A DNA stretch of 64,000 bases from Flavipsychrobacter sp. (GTDB lineage Bacteria > Bacteroidota > Bacteroidia > Chitinophagales > Chitinophagaceae). Below are positions 55,243 through 64,000 of the stretch, piece after piece. The stretch spans positions 282,232 through 346,231 of the forward strand of contig JARLGY010000019.1 in the NCBI GenBank assembly GCA_031292525.1, written 5' to 3'. The notes under the pieces were generated by a model. It saw only the letters and a program-made list of their open reading frames with translations, had not been told where the DNA came from and did no database searches. Positions within the stretch are counted from its first letter, which is position 1. Each line of letters opens with the position of its first letter. A program made the position numbers and the translations under genes.

Positions 55243-55607
55243 GCGGATATCAAAAAAAGATTTTCAAGTTACTAAATAACATGCGCAAAAACACTAATTC
55301 TAATTCTATAAATAGATGCCGAGCCAAACACAGCCCGGATTTAACCTTAACTGCGAGACCCAAACTCAAGTAAAAATTATGCCACTAAAAGATCATTCTT
55401 TTAAAGGAATGGATCTTAAAAAGTCTGCTTGAATGGATTATTATCGAACCGTTTTATTGATGACCTAAAGAATATCGCCATATAAAATCGATAAAAACGA
55501 TAACCGTAATGGCCCGTCTGGCCAACAGGCGTAGTTACTCACCATTAATTACAATGCACATTCAAACTGTGCTTCATCCTATTTCTGATTAATTAAATTC
55601 TCCAGGT
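55243..55607. other. Intergenic region
   Basis: About 365 AT-rich bases between the kinase start and the end of the AraC-type gene. No coding frame, hairpin terminator or exact promoter was found. Confidence 0.4.
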
Positions 55608-56495
55608 TCAATTCAGAATTTGCTTTTTATACTGATTGGGACTGATACCTGTTTTCTTTTTAAACAACCGGAAGAAGTAGGGGGGATTTTCAAAACCCAA
55701 TGAATATGCGATCTCGGTCGCCGTATGGTCGCTTCCATTCAGCATGTTCTTAGCCTCCGAAACCAGGAACATGTGTATCAGATCCATGGCTGTTTTCCCT
55801 GTTTCCTGCTTTAGCAGGTCGCTCAGATAACGTGGAGACATATGCAGTTTAGTCGCGAACAGTGCCACTGTAGGCAATCCTTTTTCTTGCAACATTCCTT
55901 TTTCAAAGTAAGCAGACAGCGCCTCATTGAACTTTGTGACTGTAGTGCCGGAAAGCACATTGCGATTGATGAACTGCCGCTTGTAAAAACGCTGTGAATA
56001 CTTAAGAATTGAAGCAATATGCCCGAGAATGATATCCCGGGTAAACTCGTCCTGATTATTATTATATTCCGTTTCTATTTTCGCATACAGCTCCCATATG
56101 ATGTGCTCTTCCTTTGGAGATAAATGCAATGCCTCATTCAGCTCATAATTAAAATAACTGTACTTCTTTATTTCCACATGCAATGGATTTCCGCTTAGAT
56201 AGTCTTCGTGAAACCATATTTCAAAACCATCTCCATCCAGCGCAATATCCTTCATTTGTATCACCTGCTGGGGTTTAAGGAAATACATGGCCCCGCTCTC
56301 GTGATCATAGCGGGTCCTGCCATAAGTGATCTGGCCGGAGCTTAATTTTTTGAATGAGATAATGTAAAAATCGGCAGTCACCTCGTAGCTAGCCACGCTC
56401 CGCAATGGGTTGCATCTGAACAAGGTAAGTAACGGATTTTCAGGTGCGGGATAATTGTTGCAGCGATGCACGTCGCCAAGACTTTTAAAATGCAT
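55608..56495 (-). CDS. AraC-family transcriptional regulator
   Basis: The ATG at 56495 gives MHFKSLGDVHRCNNYPAPENPLL, the usual start of this Bacteroidota AraC subgroup; a longer frame reaches 56543. The 295-residue protein has an N-terminal cupin-like ligand part and a C-terminal double helix-turn-helix (LPTVALFATKLHMSPRYLSDLLKQET, then TATEIAYSLGFENPPYFFRLFKKKTGISPNQYK). It lies 73 bases downstream of the short-chain dehydrogenase gene on the same strand and probably regulates it. Confidence 0.9.
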   Translation of the reverse strand: MHFKSLGDVHRCNNYPAPENPLLTLFRCNPLRSVASYEVTADFYIISFKKLSSGQITYGRTRYDHESGAMYFLKPQQVIQMKDIALDGDGFEIWFHEDYLSGNPLHVEIKKYSYFNYELNEALHLSPKEEHIIWELYAKIETEYNNNQDEFTRDIILGHIASILKYSQRFYKRQFINRNVLSGTTVTKFNEALSAYFEKGMLQEKGLPTVALFATKLHMSPRYLSDLLKQETGKTAMDLIHMFLVSEAKNMLNGSDHTATEIAYSLGFENPPYFFRLFKKKTGISPNQYKKQILN

Positions 56496-56568
56496 GGTAT
56501 AATGATTAAAACAGCCCATGTACCACACGGGCTGAGCTGCCATATAAAATTACAATTTATTCATTCAA

Positions 56569-57393
56569 TTATAGGCCATGCGCATCCACAGATACAGTTT
56601 TCCACTCTTCCCATGTTGCCAGCCGCTTTGCGTAAGCAGCTTTTGCCAGTGGAAACGCTTTCTTGCCCAGAAATAGGCGCAATGGCGGATTTGGTGCGTC
56701 CACCAGTTTTAAAATGGCTGCTGCTGTCGCTGTCGGATCGCCATAGGCATCACTTTCCGTCATCGCCGGGTTAGCATATAATTTAGCCCTCACATTATCA
56801 TATGCCTGAATAGATCTACTCTGAATAGATGATGTATTAAAGTCAGTTGCAAATCCGTTGGGTTCCACTATAGTTACATGAATATCCATGTCCCTCATTT
56901 CCAGATACAGCGCTTCACTAAGCCCTTCCACCGCAAACTTACTTGCACTATAGATACCCAGCGTCGGAAACGTATATATCCCCAATGCGCTGGACAATTG
57001 TAAGATATGCCCACTCCCCTGTGCCCTGAATATTGGGAGCGCAGCTTGTGTTACCCACAACGTACCAAAAAAGTTGGCATCAATGAGATCTTTTGCCTCC
57101 TGTTCGGCCAGTTCTTCTACAGTACCAACCACTCCTGTACCTGCATTATTGATCACTACATCAACACTTCCAAAATGAGTTCTTGCCTTTTCCATAGCAG
57201 CAAAACAGGCGATCCTGTCGGTTATATCCAGCTGCAACGGCAGCAGGTCACCACCGTATTTATCAGCCAGCTCTTTCAGGCTGTTGATATTTCTTGACGT
57301 AGCGACAACTTTGTCACCACGATTTAAAAAGGCCTCCGCCCATATTTTTCCAAACCCGCGGGATGCACCCGTAATAAAAACTGTTTTTACCAT
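56569..57393 (-). CDS. Short-chain dehydrogenase/reductase (SDR)
   Basis: A 274-residue Rossmann-fold oxidoreductase with the cofactor motif TGASRGFG (residues about 8-15), R33 in TSRN suggesting NADP preference, the structural NNAG, and the catalytic Ser (LSSALG) plus YSASK. The sequence is close to the classical SDRs found next to AraC regulators in many bacteria. Substrate unknown. The AraC gene follows on the same strand. Confidence 0.92.
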   Translation of the reverse strand: MVKTVFITGASRGFGKIWAEAFLNRGDKVVATSRNINSLKELADKYGGDLLPLQLDITDRIACFAAMEKARTHFGSVDVVINNAGTGVVGTVEELAEQEAKDLIDANFFGTLWVTQAALPIFRAQGSGHILQLSSALGIYTFPTLGIYSASKFAVEGLSEALYLEMRDMDIHVTIVEPNGFATDFNTSSIQSRSIQAYDNVRAKLYANPAMTESDAYGDPTATAAAILKLVDAPNPPLRLFLGKKAFPLAKAAYAKRLATWEEWKTVSVDAHGL

Positions 57394-57412
57394 TGCTTTG
57401 TTTTTGATAAAG

Positions 57413-57420
57413 CAAAATTA
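57413..57420 (-). promoter_or_regulatory. Candidate -7 promoter element of the SDR gene
   Basis: Reads TAATTTTG on the minus strand, an exact TAnnTTTG match, 19 bases before the start codon. The nearest upstream TTTG is 26 bases away, longer than usual. Confidence 0.4.
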
Positions 57421-57602
57421 TCATCATCCCCACCGGCACACGTATACAAAACAGTGGGATAAGGATACATTTTTACAATTAACAAAGCGACCTCATATTT
57501 AATATGGAGTGCTAGTTAACGTTCAAGTTTTTATTGTTTATTTCTTATCGATTCGGCCCAGCAAGTCAGTTCGTTGTATGCTGCCTAACATCGCTAAAAC
57601 AT

Positions 57603-57627
57603 AAAACCCGCTCTAAGAGCGGGTTTT
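57603..57627 (-). terminator. Terminator of the tRNA-Leu gene
   Basis: A perfect 11-bp stem (aaaacccgctc at 57603-57613, gagcgggtttt at 57617-57627) with a three-base loop, directly downstream of the tRNA on the minus strand. Confidence 0.8.
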
Positions 57628-57638
57628 ACACTTTTTTG

Positions 57639-57722
57639 TGCCCGGGACTGGATTCGAACCAGCACATCCTTGCGAACGCTGCGACCTGAACACAGTGCGT
57701 CTACCAATTTCGCCACCCGGGC
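57639..57722 (-). tRNA. tRNA-Leu (anticodon CAG)
   Basis: An 84-base gene read on the minus strand. Acceptor stem GCCCGGG pairs with CCCGGGC, discriminator A. The D-loop holds TTGGTAGACGC. The anticodon stem CTGTG/CGCAG encloses TTCAGGT, which gives the anticodon CAG. There is a long variable arm, as expected for leucine tRNAs, and the T arm is CTGGTTCGAATCCAG. CCA is not encoded. Confidence 0.95.
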
Positions 57723-57741
57723 GTTAAGCACTAATGGGCTG

Positions 57742-57771
57742 CAAATATAGTCAAATTTTCAAACCGCCAAA
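57742..57771 (-). promoter_or_regulatory. Promoter of tRNA-Leu, Bacteroidota type
   Basis: On the minus strand TTTG (57768-57771) and TATATTTG (57742-57749) are separated by 18 bases, the TTTG/TAnnTTTG pattern of the Bacteroidota main sigma factor. The -7 element is 20 bases upstream of the mature tRNA. Confidence 0.7.
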
Positions 57772-57783
57772 GAAAACTTTGTT

Positions 57784-58779
57784 TTAAATGACCATAAGAT
57801 TGCAGCCTCTGAGGGCACTGTAATCCGCTCGGCCCAATACTTCAAATGCGCCATTATCATGTATTGTTCCTATATCGTCGGTAGCTACAAATGCACATGA
57901 GTGCACATTGGCCAGATCTATGATATTCAAACATCCGGTACCTTTTACATCCACGTCAAGGGGGTCATTCATATCACGTACCAATACCTGCATTGAAGGT
58001 ATGCATTTAAACAAGCCATCCTTTTTTGAGTATGCTTGGGAAAGCAACTCCGTCATGCCATATTCCGCATGTACTTGCTTTAAACCCCATTGTGCACACA
58101 GGTATTCATGTACTTGTGTACGGGTCCATTCGGTACGCCGCCCCTTCATACCGCCGGTCTCCATTACTATTGTAGTATTTAACGGCATAGGATAGGCTTC
58201 AGCAAAATCGAGCAGCGCAAAGGTTACACCAAGCAGTATTGCAGGTTGCTTCACAGCTTCCAGTTTTCGCAATACCTCGTATAACTTCGCGAATTCATCC
58301 AAATAAAAACCATTTTCCGGATGTCCACTTTTCTCCATAAGGAGGTTAGCCATATGTACCAACGATGATGTTTTTCGTTCCAGATAAGAAGGTAACAATC
58401 CAATAATTGCATAGTCAGATGGGGTGCCATAAAACTCCCTAAAGCCGTTCAGCATAGCCTCTTCATACAAACGCACATCGTACACATAATGACGGCTGGT
58501 AGCCTCGCCCGTAGTACCGCTACTTTCAAATAAAAGTGGAGTACCGGTATGTTCCCCTGTTACAATCTTGTGCGTCCTAAAAAAGGAGATGGGCAGAAAG
58601 GGTATTTTTTCAATTGCAGTAACAGTGCGAGGCTCTATTTTTAGAGCCTGTACAAATTGACGATATAAATCATTATTATCGTATTGATAGTTGAAAAGCG
58701 CTAATGCTATTTCCTCAAAATTAGCATCATTTATTGCGGCAGGATAACCGGCATTTATTAACTTAAAGTTGTACGGCAC
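57784..58779 (-). CDS. LuxE-like acyl-protein synthetase family protein
   Basis: A 331-residue adenylate-forming-like protein. The motif LLFESSGTTGEATSRH (about 83-98) matches the AMP-binding loop of the LuxE family, and YGMTELLSQAY, TGCLNIIDLANVHS and a terminal GRADYSALRG follow. LuxE activates fatty acids as acyl-AMP in luminous bacteria, but homologues without luciferase genes are common in Bacteroidota and lie near polysaccharide or lipid genes. The start is GTG; no ATG lies in frame before an upstream stop. It is divergent from the lipoprotein gene at 58799. Confidence 0.85.
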   Translation of the reverse strand: MPYNFKLINAGYPAAINDANFEEIALALFNYQYDNNDLYRQFVQALKIEPRTVTAIEKIPFLPISFFRTHKIVTGEHTGTPLLFESSGTTGEATSRHYVYDVRLYEEAMLNGFREFYGTPSDYAIIGLLPSYLERKTSSLVHMANLLMEKSGHPENGFYLDEFAKLYEVLRKLEAVKQPAILLGVTFALLDFAEAYPMPLNTTIVMETGGMKGRRTEWTRTQVHEYLCAQWGLKQVHAEYGMTELLSQAYSKKDGLFKCIPSMQVLVRDMNDPLDVDVKGTGCLNIIDLANVHSCAFVATDDIGTIHDNGAFEVLGRADYSALRGCNLMVI

Positions 58780-58798
58780 TTTTATTAACTTTGAATAT

Positions 58799-59275
58799 AT
58801 GAAACGCTACTGCATTTTGCTGACAATGATACCTGCACTGATATTCGCATCATGCACAAAAAACACGTTGTCAAAAATACCACAAATAAGCCTTGCAGGC
58901 TTCATTGGCGATTCATTGATCGCAGGATCGGCTGATACAGTAAGCATATATATAAGTTTTACAGACGGCGATGCTGACCTTGGCGTTAACCCCAACAATA
59001 CCCAGGGCTATTATGATATATACCTTAAAGACAGCCGTTACGACACAGGGTATGTTGGTTATTTCTTCCCAACTATAGACCCTTCAGCAGAAGTTTCGTC
59101 AAAAGGGCTTTCTGGTACCATTCTATTTCAGCAACCGGCAGCATTGCTACATACACGACCCGATTCTTTACACATGAAGTATGGTGACACGTTGAATTAT
59201 GAAATTTATATTGAGGACAGGGCAAGACATCAAAGTAACCATATAACAACTCCAACCTTTATTATCAGGCCTTAA
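58799..59275 (+). CDS. Putative lipoprotein
   Basis: The ATG at 58799 gives MKRYCILLTMIPALIFASC, a signal peptide with the lipobox FASC, so the mature protein is anchored by a cysteine at residue 19. The rest (about 140 residues) is hydrophilic with a DGDADLG repeat-like acidic patch that could bind calcium (SFTDGDADLGVNPNN). Family unknown. A TAACTTTG (58786-58793) that fits the -7 consensus ends five bases before the ATG, which suggests a leaderless or very short leader transcript. The gene lies 19 bases from the divergent LuxE-like start. Confidence 0.75.
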   Translation: MKRYCILLTMIPALIFASCTKNTLSKIPQISLAGFIGDSLIAGSADTVSIYISFTDGDADLGVNPNNTQGYYDIYLKDSRYDTGYVGYFFPTIDPSAEVSSKGLSGTILFQQPAALLHTRPDSLHMKYGDTLNYEIYIEDRARHQSNHITTPTFIIRP

Positions 59276-59585
59276 TGCATGTCCTGCAGTTAACTGCAAT
59301 ACAAGAGATCCCCATCCAAGACATTTGTTTGTATTCTATACCACATGTTCTATTTCAGAGCATGTAATAGATGCACTTGCTTATTTCCCTCAATCATGTC
59401 TTTGATCGGGCACTACAATAACTGCTAACATCTACTGTTCTTACACAACGTTATCAGAAAGGCGATGTCCGCACTTTCCTTTTACATAGTCTGTAACATG
59501 AATATAGATACGGGTTACTATGCTTTTTTAAATGCAGCATCTCCGTGTTAATGGTACAAATTGACCGGCAAAATATCATAAATAC
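59276..59585. other. Intergenic region between convergent genes
   Basis: About 310 bases. No reading frame or RNA structure stands out before the hairpin at 59586. Confidence 0.4.
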
Positions 59586-59619
59586 AAAAGCGGGATAGTT
59601 TTTACACTACCCCGCTTTT
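59586..59619 (-). terminator. Terminator of the large T9SS protein gene
   Basis: A 14-bp stem (aaaagcgggatagt at 59586-59599, actaccccgctttt at 59606-59619) with one mismatched pair and a six-base loop. It can work in both directions between the convergent genes. Confidence 0.75.
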
Positions 59620-59637
59620 ATTAATTTATAAACTTAC

Positions 59638-62600
59638 TTAGTTATCTGATTTCACCAGCTTCTCTACAGAAACCAGGTTGCCATCTGCATCGGATATCCT
59701 GATCATGTAGATACCGTTTGCAAGAGCAGCTATGTTTATGCTCTTCGCACTAGCCTGGCTAAATAACTCCTTACCATCCACGCTGTTTACCGATACATTA
59801 ACCGCAAATGGAGCATCGATGTAAACAATATCCCTTGCAGGATTTGGATAGATCCTCACGTTTTGGTTATTAGCTACACTAGATACACCAGAACTGCTAT
59901 AGTGATAAACAGCAGACATGTTGCCGCAGCCATTGCCGCTGGTTACATATACCGTATAGTCGCCACCAGTTGCAGCTGTGTAAGTGTTTGTATTGCCATT
60001 AGCTGGAACAGCAGTACCATTCAGATACCATTGATAAGAGCTGAAGCCTGCTTGTGCACTAAGGCCGCCTGTACCATTACCAGTAATAACCGGTGTTGGT
60101 GATGAATTGACTGTAACATTAACAGCAGGCGGTGTTTCGGTACAACCTGCAGAATTGCCAATGGTGACAGAATAAGAGTAAGTACCCGCAGTAGTTGGTG
60201 AAACTATAAGGCTATCTGTTGTAGTAGAAAGATTAAGCCCATTCAACTGCCACTGGTAAGTAACACCAGGACCTGTACCTGCAGATAATATAACGCTACC
60301 GCCCTGGCAGAATGTTGTAGGACCAGATGTGTTAATTATATTACCCGGCAGTGGGAACTGCGTAACGTTTACCGGTGAAGCAGTATCTATACAATAGCTG
60401 TTTGATATTACCACAACATTGTATAAACCTGCGGCATTAGCATTGTAAGAGATCAGGTTTGCACCTGGTATTGCTACACCATTGTTGTACCACTGGTAGG
60501 TATAACCTGCACCTGAAGGTGCTGTTAATGTAACACTGCTGTTGCTACAAATTGCCGTAGAACCAGATGCAGCTATAGGACCAGATGGTACGGGCAGTGA
60601 AGTAACAAGCGTAGCAGCCGAAGTATAAGTACAGTTATTAAGGTTAGTAACAGCCACGCTATAGTTACCAGATGTGGTTGCTCTAAAACTATCCTGTGTA
60701 GCACCGGTTAGACTGGTACCATTCAGTTGCCATTGATATGTAAATGTAGGATCGGGAACAGCCTGTAAGCCTACCGAACCACCTGCACAAAATGTTGTTG
60801 AACTTAAAGGGAATACATTTACAACCGGAGATGAAAACACTGTTACAGAATCCGGTACTGAAGTACTTGGACAAGAGTTAACATCTGTTACTACAACACT
60901 ATAGTTACCTGCATTGGTTGCAGAATATACCTGGTTTGTAGCGCCCGGTATTGGTGTGCCATCTAGGTTCCATTGGTAAGTATAACCAGTGAACGCGGTA
61001 CCATTTGCAGTGAGTAATACGTTATTACCATTACAGAATGCCAATGGAGTAGTAGTACTAATTGTTGCTGTTGGCAGAGAATGAATATTTACATATGCGG
61101 TAAGACTGGTGTCGTTAGCACAACCATTACCAATTATAACTCTGTAGCGACCTGTATCCAGCGCATTCATACTATTGATAGTGATGCAAGGTGCATTTTG
61201 GTATTGATTACCCAAATCGACGTTGTTTTTCTGCCACCTGTATGTACCTGCATTTAACGCTGTTACACAAAGAGTAAGAGGATAACCATCACATACGCCC
61301 TGAGAAAGAGGCTGCGCGAGAATAGGTGAAGCTCCACCAATTGAGAACGTTACTTTATTTGAAGTATCGGGCAATGCACATGCACCGGTTATTACTACAT
61401 AGTAAAGACCAGAATCTGATGCGGTTGGTGTCTGCCTAGTATATGTGGTATTGTTGGCGCTTGGTATTGCTACGTTATTATGGAACCATTGATACTGAAG
61501 ACTGGCACCAGTAGCAGCTACTGTGAATGTAACCGGCAAACCTCCGATACAACCACCTGTTGACTGAGGTTGTGTGGTGATCACTGTTTTAGGACATGCT
61601 TCACCTATCTGGTACAAACCTGCAAGGCCGGTAGGCGCGAGTGAGTCTATTGCAATAGACGTTGCAGCCTGTCCTGTAGAATGTGGGTAGTACCACGCAG
61701 TACCTGTCGGGTTAACACCAACTTTAAAGTTCTGGTAGTTAGCCGATGGTGTTATATCGCCAGGAACAAAGGTAAAGGATACACCTATTGAATTGGGAGT
61801 AGTTACCAAGGTTGGTGATGTACTAATAGCGTAAGTACGGTTGATCAATTTCAACGGGTTAAATGAAGAGAATGACAACGTACTTGCAACCGAAGGCGTT
61901 GTACTTACAGCTATATCACCCGCAGATACCACATTGATTCCTGTACCTGAAATTGAAACAGGTGTATAGTTATTGCTGTCGCCTATTGGATATTTGAAAT
62001 TACCTGAACCCATAGAACCAATGTTTGCATGTTTCTGGTAGGTACCTACTACCCAGCCATTTGTGGCACTTGCATTGTTGCTGGTACTTGATGCCCCACC
62101 ATTTTCTGCAAGAGCACCGCCTGTCATAATGATGCGGCTGGGAACATTATTCTGAGGTACGAAGGTAATTACATCGGTACTTGGGAAAGACAAAGTACTA
62201 CCTGTGTTGAATACAACAAATGGAGGACTCAAGGTCTTGATATTGCCCAGATTGGCTGTATTGGTAGCACCATTTACAAAGATACCATTACCAGTAACAC
62301 GCTGTGGCTGGTTAGCTAATGTTGGCGCTGCAGGAGCAATAGCTGTTGCTGACCCTACAAACTGTAACTGACCAAATGTAAGCGTACCCGCGTTGTCTGA
62401 TGTAAGCTTACCACCACTGTTTACAGTAAGGCTACCATTGAGTACCAAATCGCGACTTGATAGTTGATATTCACCACCACTATTGATGGTCATTGCGTTT
62501 TGTACACCTATACCTGTATAGTAAGTGGTTACTGCCCTGTTGGTACCGGCAGCACCGTTGATAACAAGATTACTGAAGTTGAACAGTGAAGACACCCCAG

Positions 62601-64000
62601 ACCCTGTGGTCATGAGCAAGAAACCTCTTGAGTTACCACCGGCGTCGGCAGATATGCCATTACCGAATGTAAAGGTGTGCGCAGATGAGTCATTGAACAT
62701 TGGAGTACCGGCAGGAACCACAAATTCAAATGCTGCAGGCAAACCGCTGAACGGATTAAGATAAGTAGTATCGGCAGGAGGATCGACAATGGTTACGTTA
62801 CCACCATAAAAGTGAATAGATGGCGTTTGAAGACTGAACAAAGCACGTCCGTGAGGTACACTATGTGCTAGTTGGTTTACCAGGTTGGTTTCACCTGTAT
62901 TACCATCAACAGTTATGCTACCACCCGATTGTGTAAAGTAAGAACCACCCAGGGAGGCAAAGTTACCATTGATATTAAGTGTACTTCCTGTACCTACGCT
63001 AAGACCGCCATAGTTTTCAAATGGTTTATTACCACCATTTAAAGTACCCATGCCTATACCTACAATACCACCGTTAAGGATGAAGTTACCATAATTGTAT
63101 ATACCTACATTAGCGAATGCTGATAACTGGCTTGCCGTATTATTGCTATTTACCTTAAGGGTACCTGCAATAATATTGACTGCACCGTTATTTACGAATG
63201 AGCTATCTATGTTCAGTATATTACTAGAACTGCTGTTATTAAGAGTACCCAGTACTGTAAGTGATTTTGCAACACAACTAGCGGAGCTAACAGTAGACAC
63301 TACACCAGGGTTAATGACTGCGAGGCTTGTAGCAGCAGGTACAGCATTAACATCCCAGTTGCTTGCAGTGGTCCATGAACCAGTAGTTACCTGTGTATAG
63401 ACACCAGATGCGCCGGTATAGATATCTGCACTATTCACGCCAAAATACCATGGGCTACCTGTAAGGTCAGTACCCAGCAGACCCGTTCTTGCTGCAGTAA
63501 AGTTTGGTGCAGAACCGCCACCACCGCCATTGGCGCCTGGGGCTGCATTTACGTGCGTAAGACGCAGTTGGTTGATATTAATAGGATTGACCAGATTGCC
63601 TGCTGTAGCCTTAATGCCAAATGAAGCACCAGTATTCAATGTAAGCAAGTTGCCTGTAGAAAAACTCCATGAAGCATTGGTACGCGTATTTATAGTGTAT
63701 ACACCGTCTGTCACACCAGGACTTACAGCTGATGTACCTGTAAGCGCGTTATGTGTTACTGTAATAGTACCACCTGCACCAAGACCATTAGCAGCACTAA
63801 AGAAAACGGATACATTCCTGTTTGAAGGACCATATGATACAGGGAAGAAACCCTGACTGGTAAGGCCATTGGTTGCTGTAACGTTGGCTGCTATAGGTAA
63901 CCCTGCTGTACCAAACCAGCGTGTGAGAGAACCAGTGGTGAGACGCACATTACCATTGCCCGCTACATTAGCGTACGAAGTTCCGCCTGCAGGCTCCATA
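59638..64000 (-). CDS. Very large T9SS surface protein with Ig-like repeats (5' end outside window)
   Basis: At least 1453 residues; the frame is open to the window edge, so the start is missing. The N-terminal 800 residues are Ser/Thr/Gly/Asn-rich and beta-helix-like (LNINGNFASLGGSYF, GSLTVNSGGKL), as in filamentous surface proteins. From about 810 to 1360 there are seven Ig-like repeats, each with a TYQWQLNG-type tryptophan strand and a GNYSVVVT-type end. The last 80 residues (IYPNPARDIVYIDAP, then GIYMIRISDADG) are a type A T9SS sorting domain. It is probably an adhesin or surface structural protein exported by the type IX system. Confidence 0.88.
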   Translation of the reverse strand, partial: MEPAGGTSYANVAGNGNVRLTTGSLTRWFGTAGLPIAANVTATNGLTSQGFFPVSYGPSNRNVSVFFSAANGLGAGGTITVTHNALTGTSAVSPGVTDGVYTINTRTNASWSFSTGNLLTLNTGASFGIKATAGNLVNPININQLRLTHVNAAPGANGGGGGSAPNFTAARTGLLGTDLTGSPWYFGVNSADIYTGASGVYTQVTTGSWTTASNWDVNAVPAATSLAVINPGVVSTVSSASCVAKSLTVLGTLNNSSSSNILNIDSSFVNNGAVNIIAGTLKVNSNNTASQLSAFANVGIYNYGNFILNGGIVGIGMGTLNGGNKPFENYGGLSVGTGSTLNINGNFASLGGSYFTQSGGSITVDGNTGETNLVNQLAHSVPHGRALFSLQTPSIHFYGGNVTIVDPPADTTYLNPFSGLPAAFEFVVPAGTPMFNDSSAHTFTFGNGISADAGGNSRGFLLMTTGSGVSSLFNFSNLVINGAAGTNRAVTTYYTGIGVQNAMTINSGGEYQLSSRDLVLNGSLTVNSGGKLTSDNAGTLTFGQLQFVGSATAIAPAAPTLANQPQRVTGNGIFVNGATNTANLGNIKTLSPPFVVFNTGSTLSFPSTDVITFVPQNNVPSRIIMTGGALAENGGASSTSNNASATNGWVVGTYQKHANIGSMGSGNFKYPIGDSNNYTPVSISGTGINVVSAGDIAVSTTPSVASTLSFSSFNPLKLINRTYAISTSPTLVTTPNSIGVSFTFVPGDITPSANYQNFKVGVNPTGTAWYYPHSTGQAATSIAIDSLAPTGLAGLYQIGEACPKTVITTQPQSTGGCIGGLPVTFTVAATGASLQYQWFHNNVAIPSANNTTYTRQTPTASDSGLYYVVITGACALPDTSNKVTFSIGGASPILAQPLSQGVCDGYPLTLCVTALNAGTYRWQKNNVDLGNQYQNAPCITINSMNALDTGRYRVIIGNGCANDTSLTAYVNIHSLPTATISTTTPLAFCNGNNVLLTANGTAFTGYTYQWNLDGTPIPGATNQVYSATNAGNYSVVVTDVNSCPSTSVPDSVTVFSSPVVNVFPLSSTTFCAGGSVGLQAVPDPTFTYQWQLNGTSLTGATQDSFRATTSGNYSVAVTNLNNCTYTSAATLVTSLPVPSGPIAASGSTAICSNSSVTLTAPSGAGYTYQWYNNGVAIPGANLISYNANAAGLYNVVVISNSYCIDTASPVNVTQFPLPGNIINTSGPTTFCQGGSVILSAGTGPGVTYQWQLNGLNLSTTTDSLIVSPTTAGTYSYSVTIGNSAGCTETPPAVNVTVNSSPTPVITGNGTGGLSAQAGFSSYQWYLNGTAVPANGNTNTYTAATGGDYTVYVTSGNGCGNMSAVYHYSSSGVSSVANNQNVRIYPNPARDIVYIDAPFAVNVSVNSVDGKELFSQASAKSINIAALANGIYMIRISDADGNLVSVEKLVKSDN

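Noticed and set aside
59900..61600. Regularly spaced similar segments that could look like a repeat array
   Set aside because: They are the Ig-like repeats of a coding sequence, with diverged protein-level similarity and no constant DNA repeat, so not CRISPR.

Overview
The window looks like chromosomal DNA of a Bacteroidota bacterium, probably the Chitinophagales (Chitinophagaceae-like) branch. Three proteins carry type IX secretion (T9SS) C-terminal sorting domains, the best promoters match the Bacteroidota pattern TTTG/TAnnTTTG, ribosome binding sites are weak, and several starts are TTG or GTG. The family placement is inferred from protein style, not from a marker-gene tree. No rRNA, CRISPR array, insertion sequence or integrase was seen.

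Layout. 1-5.4 kb: end of a CCG-type iron-sulfur protein, an FMN reductase, two non-secreted proteins of unknown function, and a coupled lipoprotein / multi-pass membrane protein / histidine kinase / response regulator operon. 5.4-17 kb: housekeeping and envelope genes (delta-prime-like clamp-loader subunit, SurA-like chaperone, TPR protein, topoisomerase subunit B, FadL-type porin, a low-complexity secreted protein, prolyl-tRNA synthetase). 17-21.4 kb: small genes, then a response regulator, a pseudo-receiver fused to a phosphoglycosyltransferase, and a glycosyltransferase. 21.4-28 kb: accessory genes, including tandem T9SS cargo paralogues, a terminase-small-subunit-like protein, a DoxX-like protein and a serine hydrolase whose signal peptide is cut off by two stop codons.

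28-36.3 kb is the most unusual part. An ABC ATPase is followed by a 1092-residue protein joining a catalase-like haem domain to a LodA/GoxA-type quinoprotein oxidase, then by its LodB-type flavoprotein partner. After these come a small secreted protein, a cluster of inverted repeats and an AT-rich HNH endonuclease gene. I regard the oxidase fusion and its partner as the best candidate for a little-described system.

36.3-48.4 kb is a compact exopolysaccharide operon on the minus strand (TolC-like, Wzc-like, polymerase, flippase, seven glycosyltransferases, and a 46-residue membrane peptide). It has no initiating phosphoglycosyltransferase of its own; the one at 19.3 kb may serve it. 48.6-64 kb: acyltransferase, orphan Hsp70-like ATPase, a two-kinase hybrid sensor with a response regulator, AraC regulator, short-chain dehydrogenase, tRNA-Leu(CAG), LuxE-like protein, a lipoprotein, and a very large T9SS protein with seven Ig-like repeats that runs off the window.
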